From contig CAOKER010000007.1 in assembly GCA_948467545.1 (NCBI GenBank), forward strand, positions 1 to 64,000: a stretch of 64,000 nucleotides of DNA, given 5' to 3'. This stretch comes from an uncultured Eubacteriales bacterium. Its GTDB lineage: Bacteria > Bacillota > Clostridia > Oscillospirales > CAG-272. The notes beneath the pieces were generated by a model. The model worked only from the letters and a program-made list of their open reading frames with translations. It was not told the origin of the DNA and did not search any database. A program made the position numbers and the translations under genes. Positions within the stretch are counted from its first letter, which is position 1; each line of letters begins with the position of its first letter. This document shows, in pieces, positions 43,619-52,924 of this stretch.

Positions 43619-46072
43619 ATGAATAAAGATATGAAGCCGATGGTATATTTTATCGGAAATACACATTATGATCCTGTATGGCTGTGGACGTGGGATGAAG
43701 CTCTCGCAAGCATACGTTCAACATTCCGCAGTGCTCTTGACCGAATGAACGAATATCCTGATTATACATATTCATTTTGTACTCCTGCTGTGTTTGAAAT
43801 GATTGAGAAGGTAGATCCGGAGCTTTTCGAAGAAATCAAAAGACGCGTTTCGGAAGGAAGATGGGAGCTGCAGGAGGGTTGGTGGCTTCAGCCCGACTGC
43901 GGTCTTGCACTGGGAGAAAGTTATGTGAGGCATGGACTTTACGGTCAGAGGTATCTTAAAGAAAAGTTCGGAAAATATGCCCATGTAATGTTTAATATAG
44001 ACAGCTTTGGTCACAGCGACATGCTTCCTCAGATTTTGCGCGGATGCGGAATTGACGCGTATGTGTTTTCACGCCCCGAATCGTATCATGTTGAGCTTCC
44101 CGATAAACTATTTGTTTGGAGATCTCCGGACGGAAGCGCGGTGACCGCTTATCGGTCTGCCGATCAGTATCAGCGTACACCGGAAGATGTTTTATCTACT
44201 GTGGGGAAATTCATGAAAGAAGCAGAGGAGACAGGCGCTGACAGAATGCTCGTTTACGGTGTTTCCAATCACGGAGGAGCTCCGACGAAAGCAATTTTGT
44301 CCGCACTTGAAGAAACTGCTGCTAATGAAAAATGCGCGGCGTTTGGTTCGCTTGATAAGTTTTTCTTAAGACAGCGTGAGCTGTACAATAATGTACCCGG
44401 AAGCAGAACGGCCGGAGAGGGAAAAGAGCTTCCTGTAGTTGAGGGAGGAATTAACACCCGAGACTGCGGAGTATTTTCTAACTTTTCTGAGATAAAAGCA
44501 AATAACAGGCGCGCTGAGTATACTGCGCTTGCGGCGGAACGTGCTTCTGTGATGGCTTCATTTTACGGAGAAGTGTATCCGCTTAAGGAGCTTTCCGCAA
44601 TATGGAAGGATATAATGTTTAATCAGTTTCACGATATTCTCGGCGGAGCATCGATTATGCAGGCGTATCGTGATGCGCGTGACCTTCACGGAAGAGCTTT
44701 GCAGAACTCTTCCGAGATTATGAACTTCAATCTTCAGCGTATAACAAGGAGAATAAATACAGGCGACGGATTTTGGAATTATGTATACTTTAACTTTAAC
44801 TTATCACCCTATCACGGAGAGCTTGAAGCTGAGCTTCAGTGGGCGTGGGAATATGATATGTATGAGGGCGGTATAGAGGTAAGAGACAGTGACGGTCGTG
44901 TAGTTCCGTGTCAGATAATTCTTGAGAGATCGACGATTCCGGGTTTCCGTACTCGCGTTGCCTTTGTGGGTGATATTCCGGCGTTTGGGTATGCAGTGTA
45001 TCATTTTACTCAGAAGAAAGATTCGGACGGTACTCACGTGCTTGGAGGGGATGCGTCGCTTCTTAAAACCGAGCGCTTTGAAATTAATACATGCGATGAA
45101 AACGGCGGAGTGTTTATAAAGGACAGAATAACCGGAAAGCATGTAAGTATTGTGCCGGAAGTTTGCGAAGATGCCGGCGACGTGTGGAGCTTTAATACCT
45201 GTGGCTTTGGTGATAAGCTTGAGTCGTTTAAGCCTGAAGAATCATTCTGTACGGAGCGCGGAAACATTATATCCACTGTAAGAACGCGTTCGGTATTCAG
45301 AAAATCTTCGCTTGAACAGCACATTACCGTATATCCCGGAGCAGGGTATTTTGATATTCGTTTCCGCGCGAACTGGGAGGATCAGCATACGGTTTTGAAA
45401 TATACCGTACGTCAAAATAATTTAAATCCGGATGATAAAATTTATGCCGGTGTTCCCGGCGGGAAAGCAGTCCGTACACTTGACGGATTTGAGTATCCTC
45501 TTGTGGAGACGTTGTCATACGGGGGAATATCTTTTGCAAGCGGAAATATATTTGCTTATGATACGCTTAAAGACGGCGGGACAGTTCGTCTTACCATTCT
45601 GCGCAATCCGGTGTGCGGTGACTATCGCATGGATAAAGAGCTTTCCGCCGAAGAGGATTACAGATATGTAGGACGGGGAATTACCGAAGGTACTGTAAGG
45701 ATTTATTTTGATGCCGGAGATGCATACGGTAAAGCTTTGAACGAATCATACGAGGGATTTCTGTTTGCTCCCGTTTCTGTGTGCGAAGCAAAGCATGACG
45801 GTGTTTTAAGCGGTACCGGAAGCTTTTTTTCCTTTGAGGGAGACAGAGCGCTTTCGCTTGACGCTTTGAAAAAAGCAGAGGACGGCAGTGATGATTTCAT
45901 AATGAGGCTTTCCAATCGTTCTTCAGAATATGCTGCCGGCAAGCTGTATGTCAGAGGTTCGTCATGGAATGAAACCTCAATTCAGCTTTCGCCGTATGAA
46001 AACAGAACACTTCGGATCGGACCTAATTTTGATTTGCGCTGCGCCGTAAAGGTAAATATGCTTGAAGAGTAA
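43619..46072 (+). CDS. Alpha-mannosidase (GH38)
   Basis: 817 residues. No signal peptide, so cytoplasmic. Removes alpha-mannose from imported N-glycan or mannan fragments. N-terminal catalytic domain: FIGNTHYDPVWLWTW (zinc ligands His16 and Asp18), nucleophile Asp128 in FNIDSFGHSD, and NQFHDILGGASI with a further zinc His. The C-terminal beta domains fill 400-817. It is short of the 1000-residue lysosomal class and matches the compact bacterial group. AAAGGAAAA precedes ATG 43619. Confidence 0.93.
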   Translation: MNKDMKPMVYFIGNTHYDPVWLWTWDEALASIRSTFRSALDRMNEYPDYTYSFCTPAVFEMIEKVDPELFEEIKRRVSEGRWELQEGWWLQPDCGLALGESYVRHGLYGQRYLKEKFGKYAHVMFNIDSFGHSDMLPQILRGCGIDAYVFSRPESYHVELPDKLFVWRSPDGSAVTAYRSADQYQRTPEDVLSTVGKFMKEAEETGADRMLVYGVSNHGGAPTKAILSALEETAANEKCAAFGSLDKFFLRQRELYNNVPGSRTAGEGKELPVVEGGINTRDCGVFSNFSEIKANNRRAEYTALAAERASVMASFYGEVYPLKELSAIWKDIMFNQFHDILGGASIMQAYRDARDLHGRALQNSSEIMNFNLQRITRRINTGDGFWNYVYFNFNLSPYHGELEAELQWAWEYDMYEGGIEVRDSDGRVVPCQIILERSTIPGFRTRVAFVGDIPAFGYAVYHFTQKKDSDGTHVLGGDASLLKTERFEINTCDENGGVFIKDRITGKHVSIVPEVCEDAGDVWSFNTCGFGDKLESFKPEESFCTERGNIISTVRTRSVFRKSSLEQHITVYPGAGYFDIRFRANWEDQHTVLKYTVRQNNLNPDDKIYAGVPGGKAVRTLDGFEYPLVETLSYGGISFASGNIFAYDTLKDGGTVRLTILRNPVCGDYRMDKELSAEEDYRYVGRGITEGTVRIYFDAGDAYGKALNESYEGFLFAPVSVCEAKHDGVLSGTGSFFSFEGDRALSLDALKKAEDGSDDFIMRLSNRSSEYAAGKLYVRGSSWNETSIQLSPYENRTLRIGPNFDLRCAVKVNMLEE

Positions 46073-46144
46073 AACGATGTCGGTGCTTGGATTGCCGTAA
46101 ATATCCGAATAAAAGCTTATACATGACAGAAAGGGACAATTTTT

Positions 46145-46978
46145 ATGGCAAATTTTATTGAAGCCTTGAAGGTTATATTTCTTGGAATAGTTGAAGGAAT
46201 TACCGAATGGCTTCCGATAAGCTCAACCGGACACATGCTTCTTGTTGATCAGTTTTTGCAGCTGAACGAATCTCAGGATTTCAAGGATATGTTCTTTGTA
46301 GTGATTCAGCTTGGTGCAATTATGGCTGTTGTTCTGTTATTCTGGAACAAAATGTGGCCTTTTCGGCGCGGCGTCAATAATAAAATTGAAATTAGAAAAG
46401 ATGTATTTTCCATTTGGTTCAAGGTTGTTGTCGCTTGCGTACCCGGTGCTGTAATTACACTGCTTTTTGACGATTATATCGAAGCGCATTTTCAGACTCC
46501 GGAAATTATTGCTTCGGCTTTGATTTTATATGGAGTAGCATTTATTCTTATTGAAATCTTTAATAAAAAGCGTAAGCCCAAAATTGAAACCATTGACGAC
46601 ATTACATATATGACAGCATTTTTAATAGGCATATTTCAGGTGCTTTCGATTATTCCGGGAACATCACGGTCCGGTTCTACAATAATAGGTGCTCTTCTCA
46701 TCGGCGTTTCGCGTGTTGCGGCGGCAGAATTTACTTTTTTCCTGGCGGTTCCGGTTATGTTCGGACTCAGTGCAATTAAAATAATAAAATTTGGGTTTGG
46801 ATTTACCGCTTTAGAGTTGTGTATTACACTTTTGGGAATGTTAGTTGCTTTTGTGGTTTCTCTCATTGTCGTAAAATTCCTGATGAATTATATAAGAAAA
46901 CATGATTTTAAAGTGTTCGGATGGTACAGGATAATTCTTGGAGTAATAATTCTTATATATTTCTATTTGTTAGCGTAA
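46145..46978 (+). CDS. uppP: Undecaprenyl-diphosphatase
   Basis: 277 residues, about eight membrane helices. Recycles undecaprenyl diphosphate, the lipid carrier for wall and capsule synthesis; gives bacitracin resistance when abundant. LGIVEGITEWLPISSTGHM (BacA motif 1) and IIPGTSRSGSTI (motif 2) are intact. GAAAGGGA lies upstream of ATG 46145. Confidence 0.97.
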   Translation: MANFIEALKVIFLGIVEGITEWLPISSTGHMLLVDQFLQLNESQDFKDMFFVVIQLGAIMAVVLLFWNKMWPFRRGVNNKIEIRKDVFSIWFKVVVACVPGAVITLLFDDYIEAHFQTPEIIASALILYGVAFILIEIFNKKRKPKIETIDDITYMTAFLIGIFQVLSIIPGTSRSGSTIIGALLIGVSRVAAAEFTFFLAVPVMFGLSAIKIIKFGFGFTALELCITLLGMLVAFVVSLIVVKFLMNYIRKHDFKVFGWYRIILGVIILIYFYLLA

Positions 46979-47038
46979 AATATTTCCCGGAAAATAAATA
47001 TTCCGAAATCAGGTTTGTATATGAAAGGAATGATACAT

Positions 47039-47731
47039 ATGAAATTTGGAATTATATGTGCAGGAGACAGCGAATTCACTCCCTTCATTCCGATGTTTAA
47101 GGACTGTATAATCGTTGAAAAGGCTATGCTCAATTTTTATTGCGGTAAAATTGAAGGTAAAAATGTCATAGCACTTTATTCAGGTGTTGGTAAAGTCAAC
47201 GCGGCTATCGCGTCTCAGTTATTAATTGATATATTCAGCTGTAATTGCATTATAAATTCCGGTACTGCCGGAGGTATGAAAAGGGATCTTGAAGTTTTCG
47301 ATACGGTTATTTCTAACGAAACCGCTTACCACGATGTTGGTGATGATATTTTGACGGATTTTCACCCGTGGCTTAAATCGGTATATTTTAAAGCTGACGA
47401 TAACCTGCTTGATGCCGCTCAAAGAGTAATTGATAAAAAGGACTGTGACCGTAAGATTGTATTTGGAAGAATGGTGACAGGTGAGCAATTCATAACCGAT
47501 GAAAACAGAGATAAAATAAATGCGGTGTATTCGCCTTTTACTGTTGATATGGAAACTGCAGCTATTGCTCATGTGTGTTATGTGAATCAGACTCCGTTTA
47601 TTTCGGTGCGTACAATCACCGATACTCCGAGTCGTAGAGGAGTAAGCGAATTTGAGAAAAACTGTAAAATGGCGTCGCAGCTTTCTGCCGAATTTGTCAG
47701 AGAGCTTCTGACAGAGGTCAATAAAGGCTGA
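47039..47731 (+). CDS. mtnN: 5'-methylthioadenosine/S-adenosylhomocysteine nucleosidase
   Basis: 230 residues from ATG 47039 (AAAGGA about 10 nt upstream; 47015 is an unsupported extension). Splits adenine from methylthioadenosine and S-adenosylhomocysteine. IINSGTAGGM (purine site), FTVDMETAAIAHVC with the catalytic Glu/ribose site, and SVRTITDTP (base-site Asp) fit the family. The family's usual GMGKVNAA is here SGVGKVNAAIA. Confidence 0.93.
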   Translation: MKFGIICAGDSEFTPFIPMFKDCIIVEKAMLNFYCGKIEGKNVIALYSGVGKVNAAIASQLLIDIFSCNCIINSGTAGGMKRDLEVFDTVISNETAYHDVGDDILTDFHPWLKSVYFKADDNLLDAAQRVIDKKDCDRKIVFGRMVTGEQFITDENRDKINAVYSPFTVDMETAAIAHVCYVNQTPFISVRTITDTPSRRGVSEFEKNCKMASQLSAEFVRELLTEVNKG

Positions 47732-47759
47732 AAGTCCCGTATCGGGGCTTTCAGCCTTT
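47723..47759. terminator. Terminator overlapping the mtnN stop
   Basis: aaaggctgaaagtcccg and cggggctttcagccttt pair over 17 bp (one G-U) with a 3-nt loop, then attttaa. The left arm contains the mtnN stop codon. It is symmetrical enough to serve the convergent rsgA. Confidence 0.85.
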
Positions 47760-47861
47760 ATTTTAACGAAAGAAAATTTTGAAGAATGCATGAAATGGTA
47801 TTTCGGCGAATCGTATCGGCATTAAAATGTTTTGTTTGGACTGACAGTTCCGTTAATACGG

Positions 47862-48941
47862 TCAGTCCCAGTCATGTTTGTTTTTGAGGACAGAATATAT
47901 TTCAAGATAGCTCTGATGTCTTTCCTGCGGTATATCTCCGTTTTTTACTGCTTCTATAATGGCACATCCGTCCTCTTTTGTGTGGGTACAGTTTTTATAG
48001 AGGCATTTATTATTTTCGAGTACAAGTTTGAATTCTCTGAATGTATATGGAAGATCTTCAAGCTTGTAAAAATCGAATCTGGTAAAATCTATCATAGAGA
48101 ATCCTGGCGTGTCTGCTATAAATCCTTCACAGTTATTTACCGTCGGCAGCAGTGTATATAGCGGAAACAGCTCGGATACCCTTGTTGTGTTTTTTCCTCT
48201 TCCGATTTTCTCCGAAAGCTTGCCTGTTTCAAGGCTAAGCGACGGAAAGAGCGTATTCATAAGAGTGGATTTTCCCGCACCCGATACTCCCGCAAATGAG
48301 CTGGTTTCATTTCTGCATGCCTGAGAAATGTATGACAGTAAATCAGAAATGCCGGTTTTGTTTTCCGAACTTGTTTCAAAAACTGTAAATCCGCATTGCC
48401 TATATATTTTTTTTATTCGGTCGGAGCTTTTTTCATCAAGATCGGCTTTTGAAACTATAATTATCGGTTCTATCATATTAAATTCCGCAATAGTGATGAG
48501 CTTGTCCGTTATAGTTGTGGACGGAGACGGATATGCCGAAGAAATAATTACAAAAAGCTTGTCAAGATTTGCAAGCGGAGGTCTTATAAGTGCATTCTTC
48601 CGCGGAAGTATTTTTTCAATGATACCGTTGCTTCCGTCATCACTGCTGAGGTTACCCTCCGTTCTATCGCGTTCGCTTACATTGATGAGAACTTTATCGC
48701 CCGGAAGGGGTTTTATTTTATCATATCTGAATATTCCTCTTGCAGAACATGAATATTGATTTTTATACTTGTCCATTACTGCAAATTTGCCGCTGATGCT
48801 TCTTATAATTGTCGCCTGAATTAGTTCGTATGATTTATCATTGCATGCTTCGTTACCGCTGTAATTGCTTTGACCGATTGTATTTTCATTACAGTTTTTT
48901 TGCCGGGATAAATTCGGGTTGTTTTTGCGATAATTTTTCAC
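47862..48941 (-). CDS. rsgA: Ribosome small-subunit maturation GTPase RsgA
   Basis: 359 residues, with a 35-residue Asn-rich N-terminal tail ahead of the OB-fold. Circularly permuted GTPase: the G4-like PIIIVSKADL comes first, then the P-loop FAGVSGAGKSTLMN, then G3 ADTPGFSMID. The C-terminal zinc finger is CLYKNCTHTKEDGC, with ligands of the family's CxxxxCxHxxxxxC pattern. It helps late 30S assembly. ATG 48941 is the frame start; internal Mets are possible. Confidence 0.95.
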   Translation of the reverse strand: MKNYRKNNPNLSRQKNCNENTIGQSNYSGNEACNDKSYELIQATIIRSISGKFAVMDKYKNQYSCSARGIFRYDKIKPLPGDKVLINVSERDRTEGNLSSDDGSNGIIEKILPRKNALIRPPLANLDKLFVIISSAYPSPSTTITDKLITIAEFNMIEPIIIVSKADLDEKSSDRIKKIYRQCGFTVFETSSENKTGISDLLSYISQACRNETSSFAGVSGAGKSTLMNTLFPSLSLETGKLSEKIGRGKNTTRVSELFPLYTLLPTVNNCEGFIADTPGFSMIDFTRFDFYKLEDLPYTFREFKLVLENNKCLYKNCTHTKEDGCAIIEAVKNGDIPQERHQSYLEIYSVLKNKHDWD

Positions 48942-49030
48942 TTAAAAATATGCCTTTCCATATTTTATAATAAATGGTTTTACGTAATAATATGCAAGTA
49001 TCTTGACAGTTGTCAACATATTTTTATTGT

Positions 49031-50641
49031 TTACAGATTCCATTTTCCGCAATAGTCAAAGCCTTCTTCGGGACTGCCGTAAAAAGTAAATTCCCGCTCA
49101 TTGTGTACCCATCTTATCGGAAAAGATGTTTCGGTAAAATCAAGAGGTACAAGATCGTTGTTTAGAGAACATACTGTTGAAAATGCGTGTGACAAATCTC
49201 TGATTTGCGCGGCGGAGCTGTAATTAATATCGAATTCGGAAATAAGGGAAATGCCGCTTTTGGCTATCAGCTTAATATATCTGTGAGTAAGTTCTCTTGC
49301 GGAGGATGGAAGTGAAAAAGGTATTTCCGTTAAGAAGTTTCCGCCTTGATTATTTTTCATCAATGCCGGAATCAGAGATCCGGCTATTTTTTTAATTGAC
49401 GTAATACAATCATATTTTTTATAATCCGAGCGTGTTCCCAGAAGGTTTGCGCTTTCACAGCACAGATGAGGAACTGCATTAAGAATACAGAAATTTATAT
49501 TTACGCCGAGTCTGTCACATTCCTCATTGATCAGGTCCCTTATTCCGCGAAAAAAATCTTTTGTTATCTCCGCAGATGTTTTTTTCTCATTGCCGAGACG
49601 ATAATCTGCATTCGGTGTCATAGCGGAGAACAGGCCCTGATCTGTTCCGAAAAGATCAAAAGAATTAAAATCAATACCTATAAAACGAAAGCCTGCATAT
49701 ATAATTTTCTTCAAATCATTGTAAATTATATTGCATACATTCGTATTTGAAATATCCGGGACCGAATATCCGTCACATCGGCTGAGATATGTTATATTGC
49801 TTTTGCCGTTCGGGCAGTATATATAACCCGGAATTGCTTTGTGAGCTTTAATATATGAGGCTAACATCTTTAGCTTTTCAATCGAAAGGATATCATGCGG
49901 ATTTTTTAATATCATGTGAGGCTCAAATGCAAGTGAATTTGACATTCTCTGAAGAGCTAAGATATTTTCCTTTGCGTTTTTTACGGCTTTATTTTCTTCA
50001 CCGCATAATGTATGTTGAATACCGTAAACCAAACCATATACGGGAAGATTTGACCTGCACATTTCCTTCGAAAATAATTTAGCAGCATTGAATGTGCTTA
50101 TATTCTCGTATGATTCGTTTAGTACCACGGCAGCATGTAATTTTCTGCCGCATATGTGAAGGGCATTTCCTCCGCAGCGAAAGTCAAGCCAAAGGGTGAC
50201 TCCGAAGCTGTCAAGCTGCCAAAAGGGATATGCTGACGGAGCCGTTTTGACTCCGAAAGCATATGTTTTCTTTTGCATAAATCTGCCATGTCTGAAAGCA
50301 AGATCGGAACTGTTTGTTACATAGAAGTAAAACGGCATAACAGTATCTGGTTCTATTCCGTGAAAGGCGGACGGTATAAAGCCACAACCGCCTTCACTGA
50401 ATACTCTGACAGAGTCAAAGCCGTTCTGCAGTGATAATTCCTCTGAGGCAGTAAAATTCCAACGAAGTCTTAGAAGCCTGAGATATGTATTTTCGGCATC
50501 TATTAAAACCTCGATCCCTTTTTTATCTGCTGTAGGCTCAAATGAGACTGTCAAATCTTTCGACTTTTCTTCGGATATGTACAGCTCTGTTTTTCCATCG
50601 TGGTATATATAGCAGCAATCCGGTGGTCTTACTATACTCAT
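49031..50641 (-). CDS. Divergent GH36/clan-D-like protein
   Basis: 536 residues, no signal peptide. The layout resembles a shortened alpha-galactosidase: an N-terminal beta domain to about 210, then a barrel. FRFIGIDFNSFDLFG could match the nucleophile strand (KWDFN in the true GH36 of this window), and LPSSARELTHRYIKL could match the region after the acid/base residue, but DDGW and the SDxTDP acid/base motif are missing. It may have lost or changed activity. It is 25 nt below the alpha/beta hydrolase gene on the same strand (AAGGA 12 nt before ATG). Function not assigned. Confidence 0.65.
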   Translation of the reverse strand: MSIVRPPDCCYIYHDGKTELYISEEKSKDLTVSFEPTADKKGIEVLIDAENTYLRLLRLRWNFTASEELSLQNGFDSVRVFSEGGCGFIPSAFHGIEPDTVMPFYFYVTNSSDLAFRHGRFMQKKTYAFGVKTAPSAYPFWQLDSFGVTLWLDFRCGGNALHICGRKLHAAVVLNESYENISTFNAAKLFSKEMCRSNLPVYGLVYGIQHTLCGEENKAVKNAKENILALQRMSNSLAFEPHMILKNPHDILSIEKLKMLASYIKAHKAIPGYIYCPNGKSNITYLSRCDGYSVPDISNTNVCNIIYNDLKKIIYAGFRFIGIDFNSFDLFGTDQGLFSAMTPNADYRLGNEKKTSAEITKDFFRGIRDLINEECDRLGVNINFCILNAVPHLCCESANLLGTRSDYKKYDCITSIKKIAGSLIPALMKNNQGGNFLTEIPFSLPSSARELTHRYIKLIAKSGISLISEFDINYSSAAQIRDLSHAFSTVCSLNNDLVPLDFTETSFPIRWVHNEREFTFYGSPEEGFDYCGKWNL

Positions 50642-50666
50642 AAGCTTATCGTATCCTTATGTTACA

Positions 50667-51401
50667 CTACATTCTTACGCCTCTTACAGACGCATACTTT
50701 TCAATGAAATCTACAACCGGAGATGGATCTGAGAGACTGTGCGGATGATGATCGCATCCCGGCTTTACTATGGATTCAATTGTGTCGCTGTATTTTTTAT
50801 AATTTTCAAGATAAACAGCGCCGTTCTGAGAGAAGGGAACCACGCTGTCCGAATCTCCGGCGACAATTATAACCGGAATTCCGTCCTTTGCGTTTTTTTC
50901 CGCAAAATCATTTGGATTTTGTGAAAATCTCTCTGCGGTTTCATTGGTAAGTCCGTAGCATTCAAGACACTGTTTCCACTCTGCGCTTTCGCTGAACCGT
51001 CCGGGCCATGAAAGTATGTCGGTAACAGGAGCGTCAAGATATAATTCTCCGGTGCAGTCGGGATATTTTGCCGCAAAGTTAACTGCATACAGTCCTCCGC
51101 GGCTGAATCCGAACAGCACGGGCTTTTTTGAAAGTTTGTATTCATTGATGCAGGTGAGATAGAATTCATGAAGCATTTCCACTGATTCGGGATTTCCGTA
51201 CATATCGCTTACTTTATGATAAGCAAGGAAATATCCCTTTTCAAGTAAAGCTCTGTCTACAGTGTCAAAAGCTCCGAAAAATTCGGTGCGCCATACCCAT
51301 GGATTTCCGTTCAGCGGCTTTTTGGGGCATACTATAAAGCTTTCTCTTTCTCCCACTTCAAAATTTAATTGTTCATAACCAAACCAATCTGTTTTATTCA
51401 T
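50667..51401 (-). CDS. Alpha/beta hydrolase
   Basis: 244 residues from ATG 51401, with GAAAGGG 8 nt upstream (the frame extends to 51509 without support). Nucleophile elbow FGFSRGGLYA (Ser in GxSxGG), acid candidate Asp in VIIVAGDSDSVVPF, and His in GCDHHPHSL form a credible triad. YLDAPVTDILSWPG lies between. Resembles small esterases or carbohydrate esterase-like enzymes; substrate unknown. Upstream of the GH36-like gene in a two-gene unit, suggesting shared glycan use. Confidence 0.85.
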   Translation of the reverse strand: MNKTDWFGYEQLNFEVGERESFIVCPKKPLNGNPWVWRTEFFGAFDTVDRALLEKGYFLAYHKVSDMYGNPESVEMLHEFYLTCINEYKLSKKPVLFGFSRGGLYAVNFAAKYPDCTGELYLDAPVTDILSWPGRFSESAEWKQCLECYGLTNETAERFSQNPNDFAEKNAKDGIPVIIVAGDSDSVVPFSQNGAVYLENYKKYSDTIESIVKPGCDHHPHSLSDPSPVVDFIEKYASVRGVRM

Positions 51402-51482
51402 TTTACAAACCCTTTCTTTAAATATAAAATATATAAATAATATTGTAGAATAATATAGCGTATCGTTGTTAATAATAAATTC

Positions 51483-51513
51483 GGTATATAAATAACATTT
51501 TGCCTTCATCTAA
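51483..51513 (+). promoter_or_regulatory. Possible sporulation-sigma promoter of the germination gene
   Basis: GGTATA (51483-51488), 18-bp spacer, CATCTAA (51507-51513), loosely like sigma-G/F elements (TGnATA and CATnnTA). The start would fall at the ribosome site, so the fit is imperfect. Confidence 0.25.
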
Positions 51514-51536
51514 GAGGAAGGAGAGAGGTATAATTT

Positions 51537-52910
51537 ATGTCGGCATACAGCGAATACAAAAAAGATATAGAGGCAGTGCTTGAGCCTGATAAGAGCTTTG
51601 ATATTCTAAAACGCAGCTTTACATTGACATATGCTCCCGAGGTTACATTTTACTATATAGACGGTTTTACAAAGGATACATCTATGGCAAAAATATTCGA
51701 ACATATGCTTGGAGCGTCTTCTCTGGAAGCGGTTACCGAAAACCTTCCTTATATGGAGTTCGAAAAGACACGTGACATAAATACGCTTATAAAGGCAGTT
51801 CTCAGCGGTCAGGCGATATTTATAATCGACGGAAGCGATGACGCCTTTATGATCGATACCCGCGAATATCCGTCGCGTGGAATTGCCGAACCGGAAAAGG
51901 ATAAGGTTCTTAGAGGTCCTCACGACGGATTTTGTGAGACATTGATTTTCAACACTACCTTAATTCGCCGTCGTGTACGTGATCCTAAGCTCAGGACAGA
52001 GGTTTTTTCCATAGGGGAACTTACGCAAACAGATATTGTTCTGACATATATAGAGGGCAGAGCTGAGAAAAAGCTTGTCGATGCTGTTAGAAAAAAGCTT
52101 GGGTCGATAAAAATCGGTGCGCTGAATCTTCAACAGGAAAGCCTCGGAGAGCTTATAGCAGATAAAAGAAGATTTAATCCTTTCCCAAAAATACGCTATA
52201 CAGAAAGACCTGACGCCGCTGCAGCAATGCTTATGGAGGGAAGTGTTGAAATTATATGTGATAACACACCGTCTGTAATGATACTTCCGACATCAATTTT
52301 TGATTTCCTTCAGGAAAGCGATGACTATTATTTTCCGGCTGTCGTGGGAACATATCTGAGGACTGTGAGGCTGCTGACGATTCTTACCTCTTTGATTTTG
52401 CCGCCGCTTTGGTATCTGCTGATACAGAATGCAGAAATTCTTCCGGAATGGCTGTCATTTATACTGCCTAAGGAAAGCTACTCCTTACCTATATATTTTC
52501 AGCTGCTTATGGGGGAACTTATGGTTGACGGATTGAAGCTTGCGTCCCTTAATACACCTAACGCTCTCTCAAATTCGTTTAGCATTGTTGCCGGACTGAT
52601 ACTCGGTGATTTTGCGGTTCAAATGGGACTTTTTGTTCCGCAGATAATACTGCTTATATCTTTTTCCGCACTTGCCAGCTTCGCGCAGCCAAGCTATGAA
52701 CTTGGATATGCAAATAAATTCATGAGGCTGATTACGCTGACATTAACCGCACTGTTCGGATTATGGGGATTTATCGCAGGTTTTGTTGTGATGTTTGTGC
52801 TGATTGTAACAAATAAGACTGTCCCCGGAGGAAGAGGATATTTATATCCTTTAATTCCGTTCAATTTCAGGGGACTGAAACGTCTTTTTACAAGAGCTAC
52901 CCTGCGTTAA
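51537..52910 (+). CDS. Spore germination protein, GerA family (SpoVAF-like)
   Basis: 457 residues. The N-terminal soluble part (1-280) contains TFYYIDGFTKD, IDTREYPSRGIAEPEKDKVL, RGPHDGFCETLIFNTTLIRR and RVRDPKL; these match GerA A-subunits, with the REYP...EP form nearer SpoVAF. The C-terminal third has five or six membrane helices and GELMVDGLKLASLNTPNAL. SpoVAF and GerA proteins form ion-conducting complexes in the spore inner membrane. No gerB/gerC or spoVA genes adjoin, so it stands alone. Ribosome site AAGGAGAGAGG. Confidence 0.9.
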   Translation: MSAYSEYKKDIEAVLEPDKSFDILKRSFTLTYAPEVTFYYIDGFTKDTSMAKIFEHMLGASSLEAVTENLPYMEFEKTRDINTLIKAVLSGQAIFIIDGSDDAFMIDTREYPSRGIAEPEKDKVLRGPHDGFCETLIFNTTLIRRRVRDPKLRTEVFSIGELTQTDIVLTYIEGRAEKKLVDAVRKKLGSIKIGALNLQQESLGELIADKRRFNPFPKIRYTERPDAAAAMLMEGSVEIICDNTPSVMILPTSIFDFLQESDDYYFPAVVGTYLRTVRLLTILTSLILPPLWYLLIQNAEILPEWLSFILPKESYSLPIYFQLLMGELMVDGLKLASLNTPNALSNSFSIVAGLILGDFAVQMGLFVPQIILLISFSALASFAQPSYELGYANKFMRLITLTLTALFGLWGFIAGFVVMFVLIVTNKTVPGGRGYLYPLIPFNFRGLKRLFTRATLR

Positions 52911-52924
52911 TTGGTTAGAACTAT

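Noticed and set aside
47222..47791. A 189-codon minus-strand frame across mtnN
   Set aside because: Shadow of mtnN and would run through the terminator.
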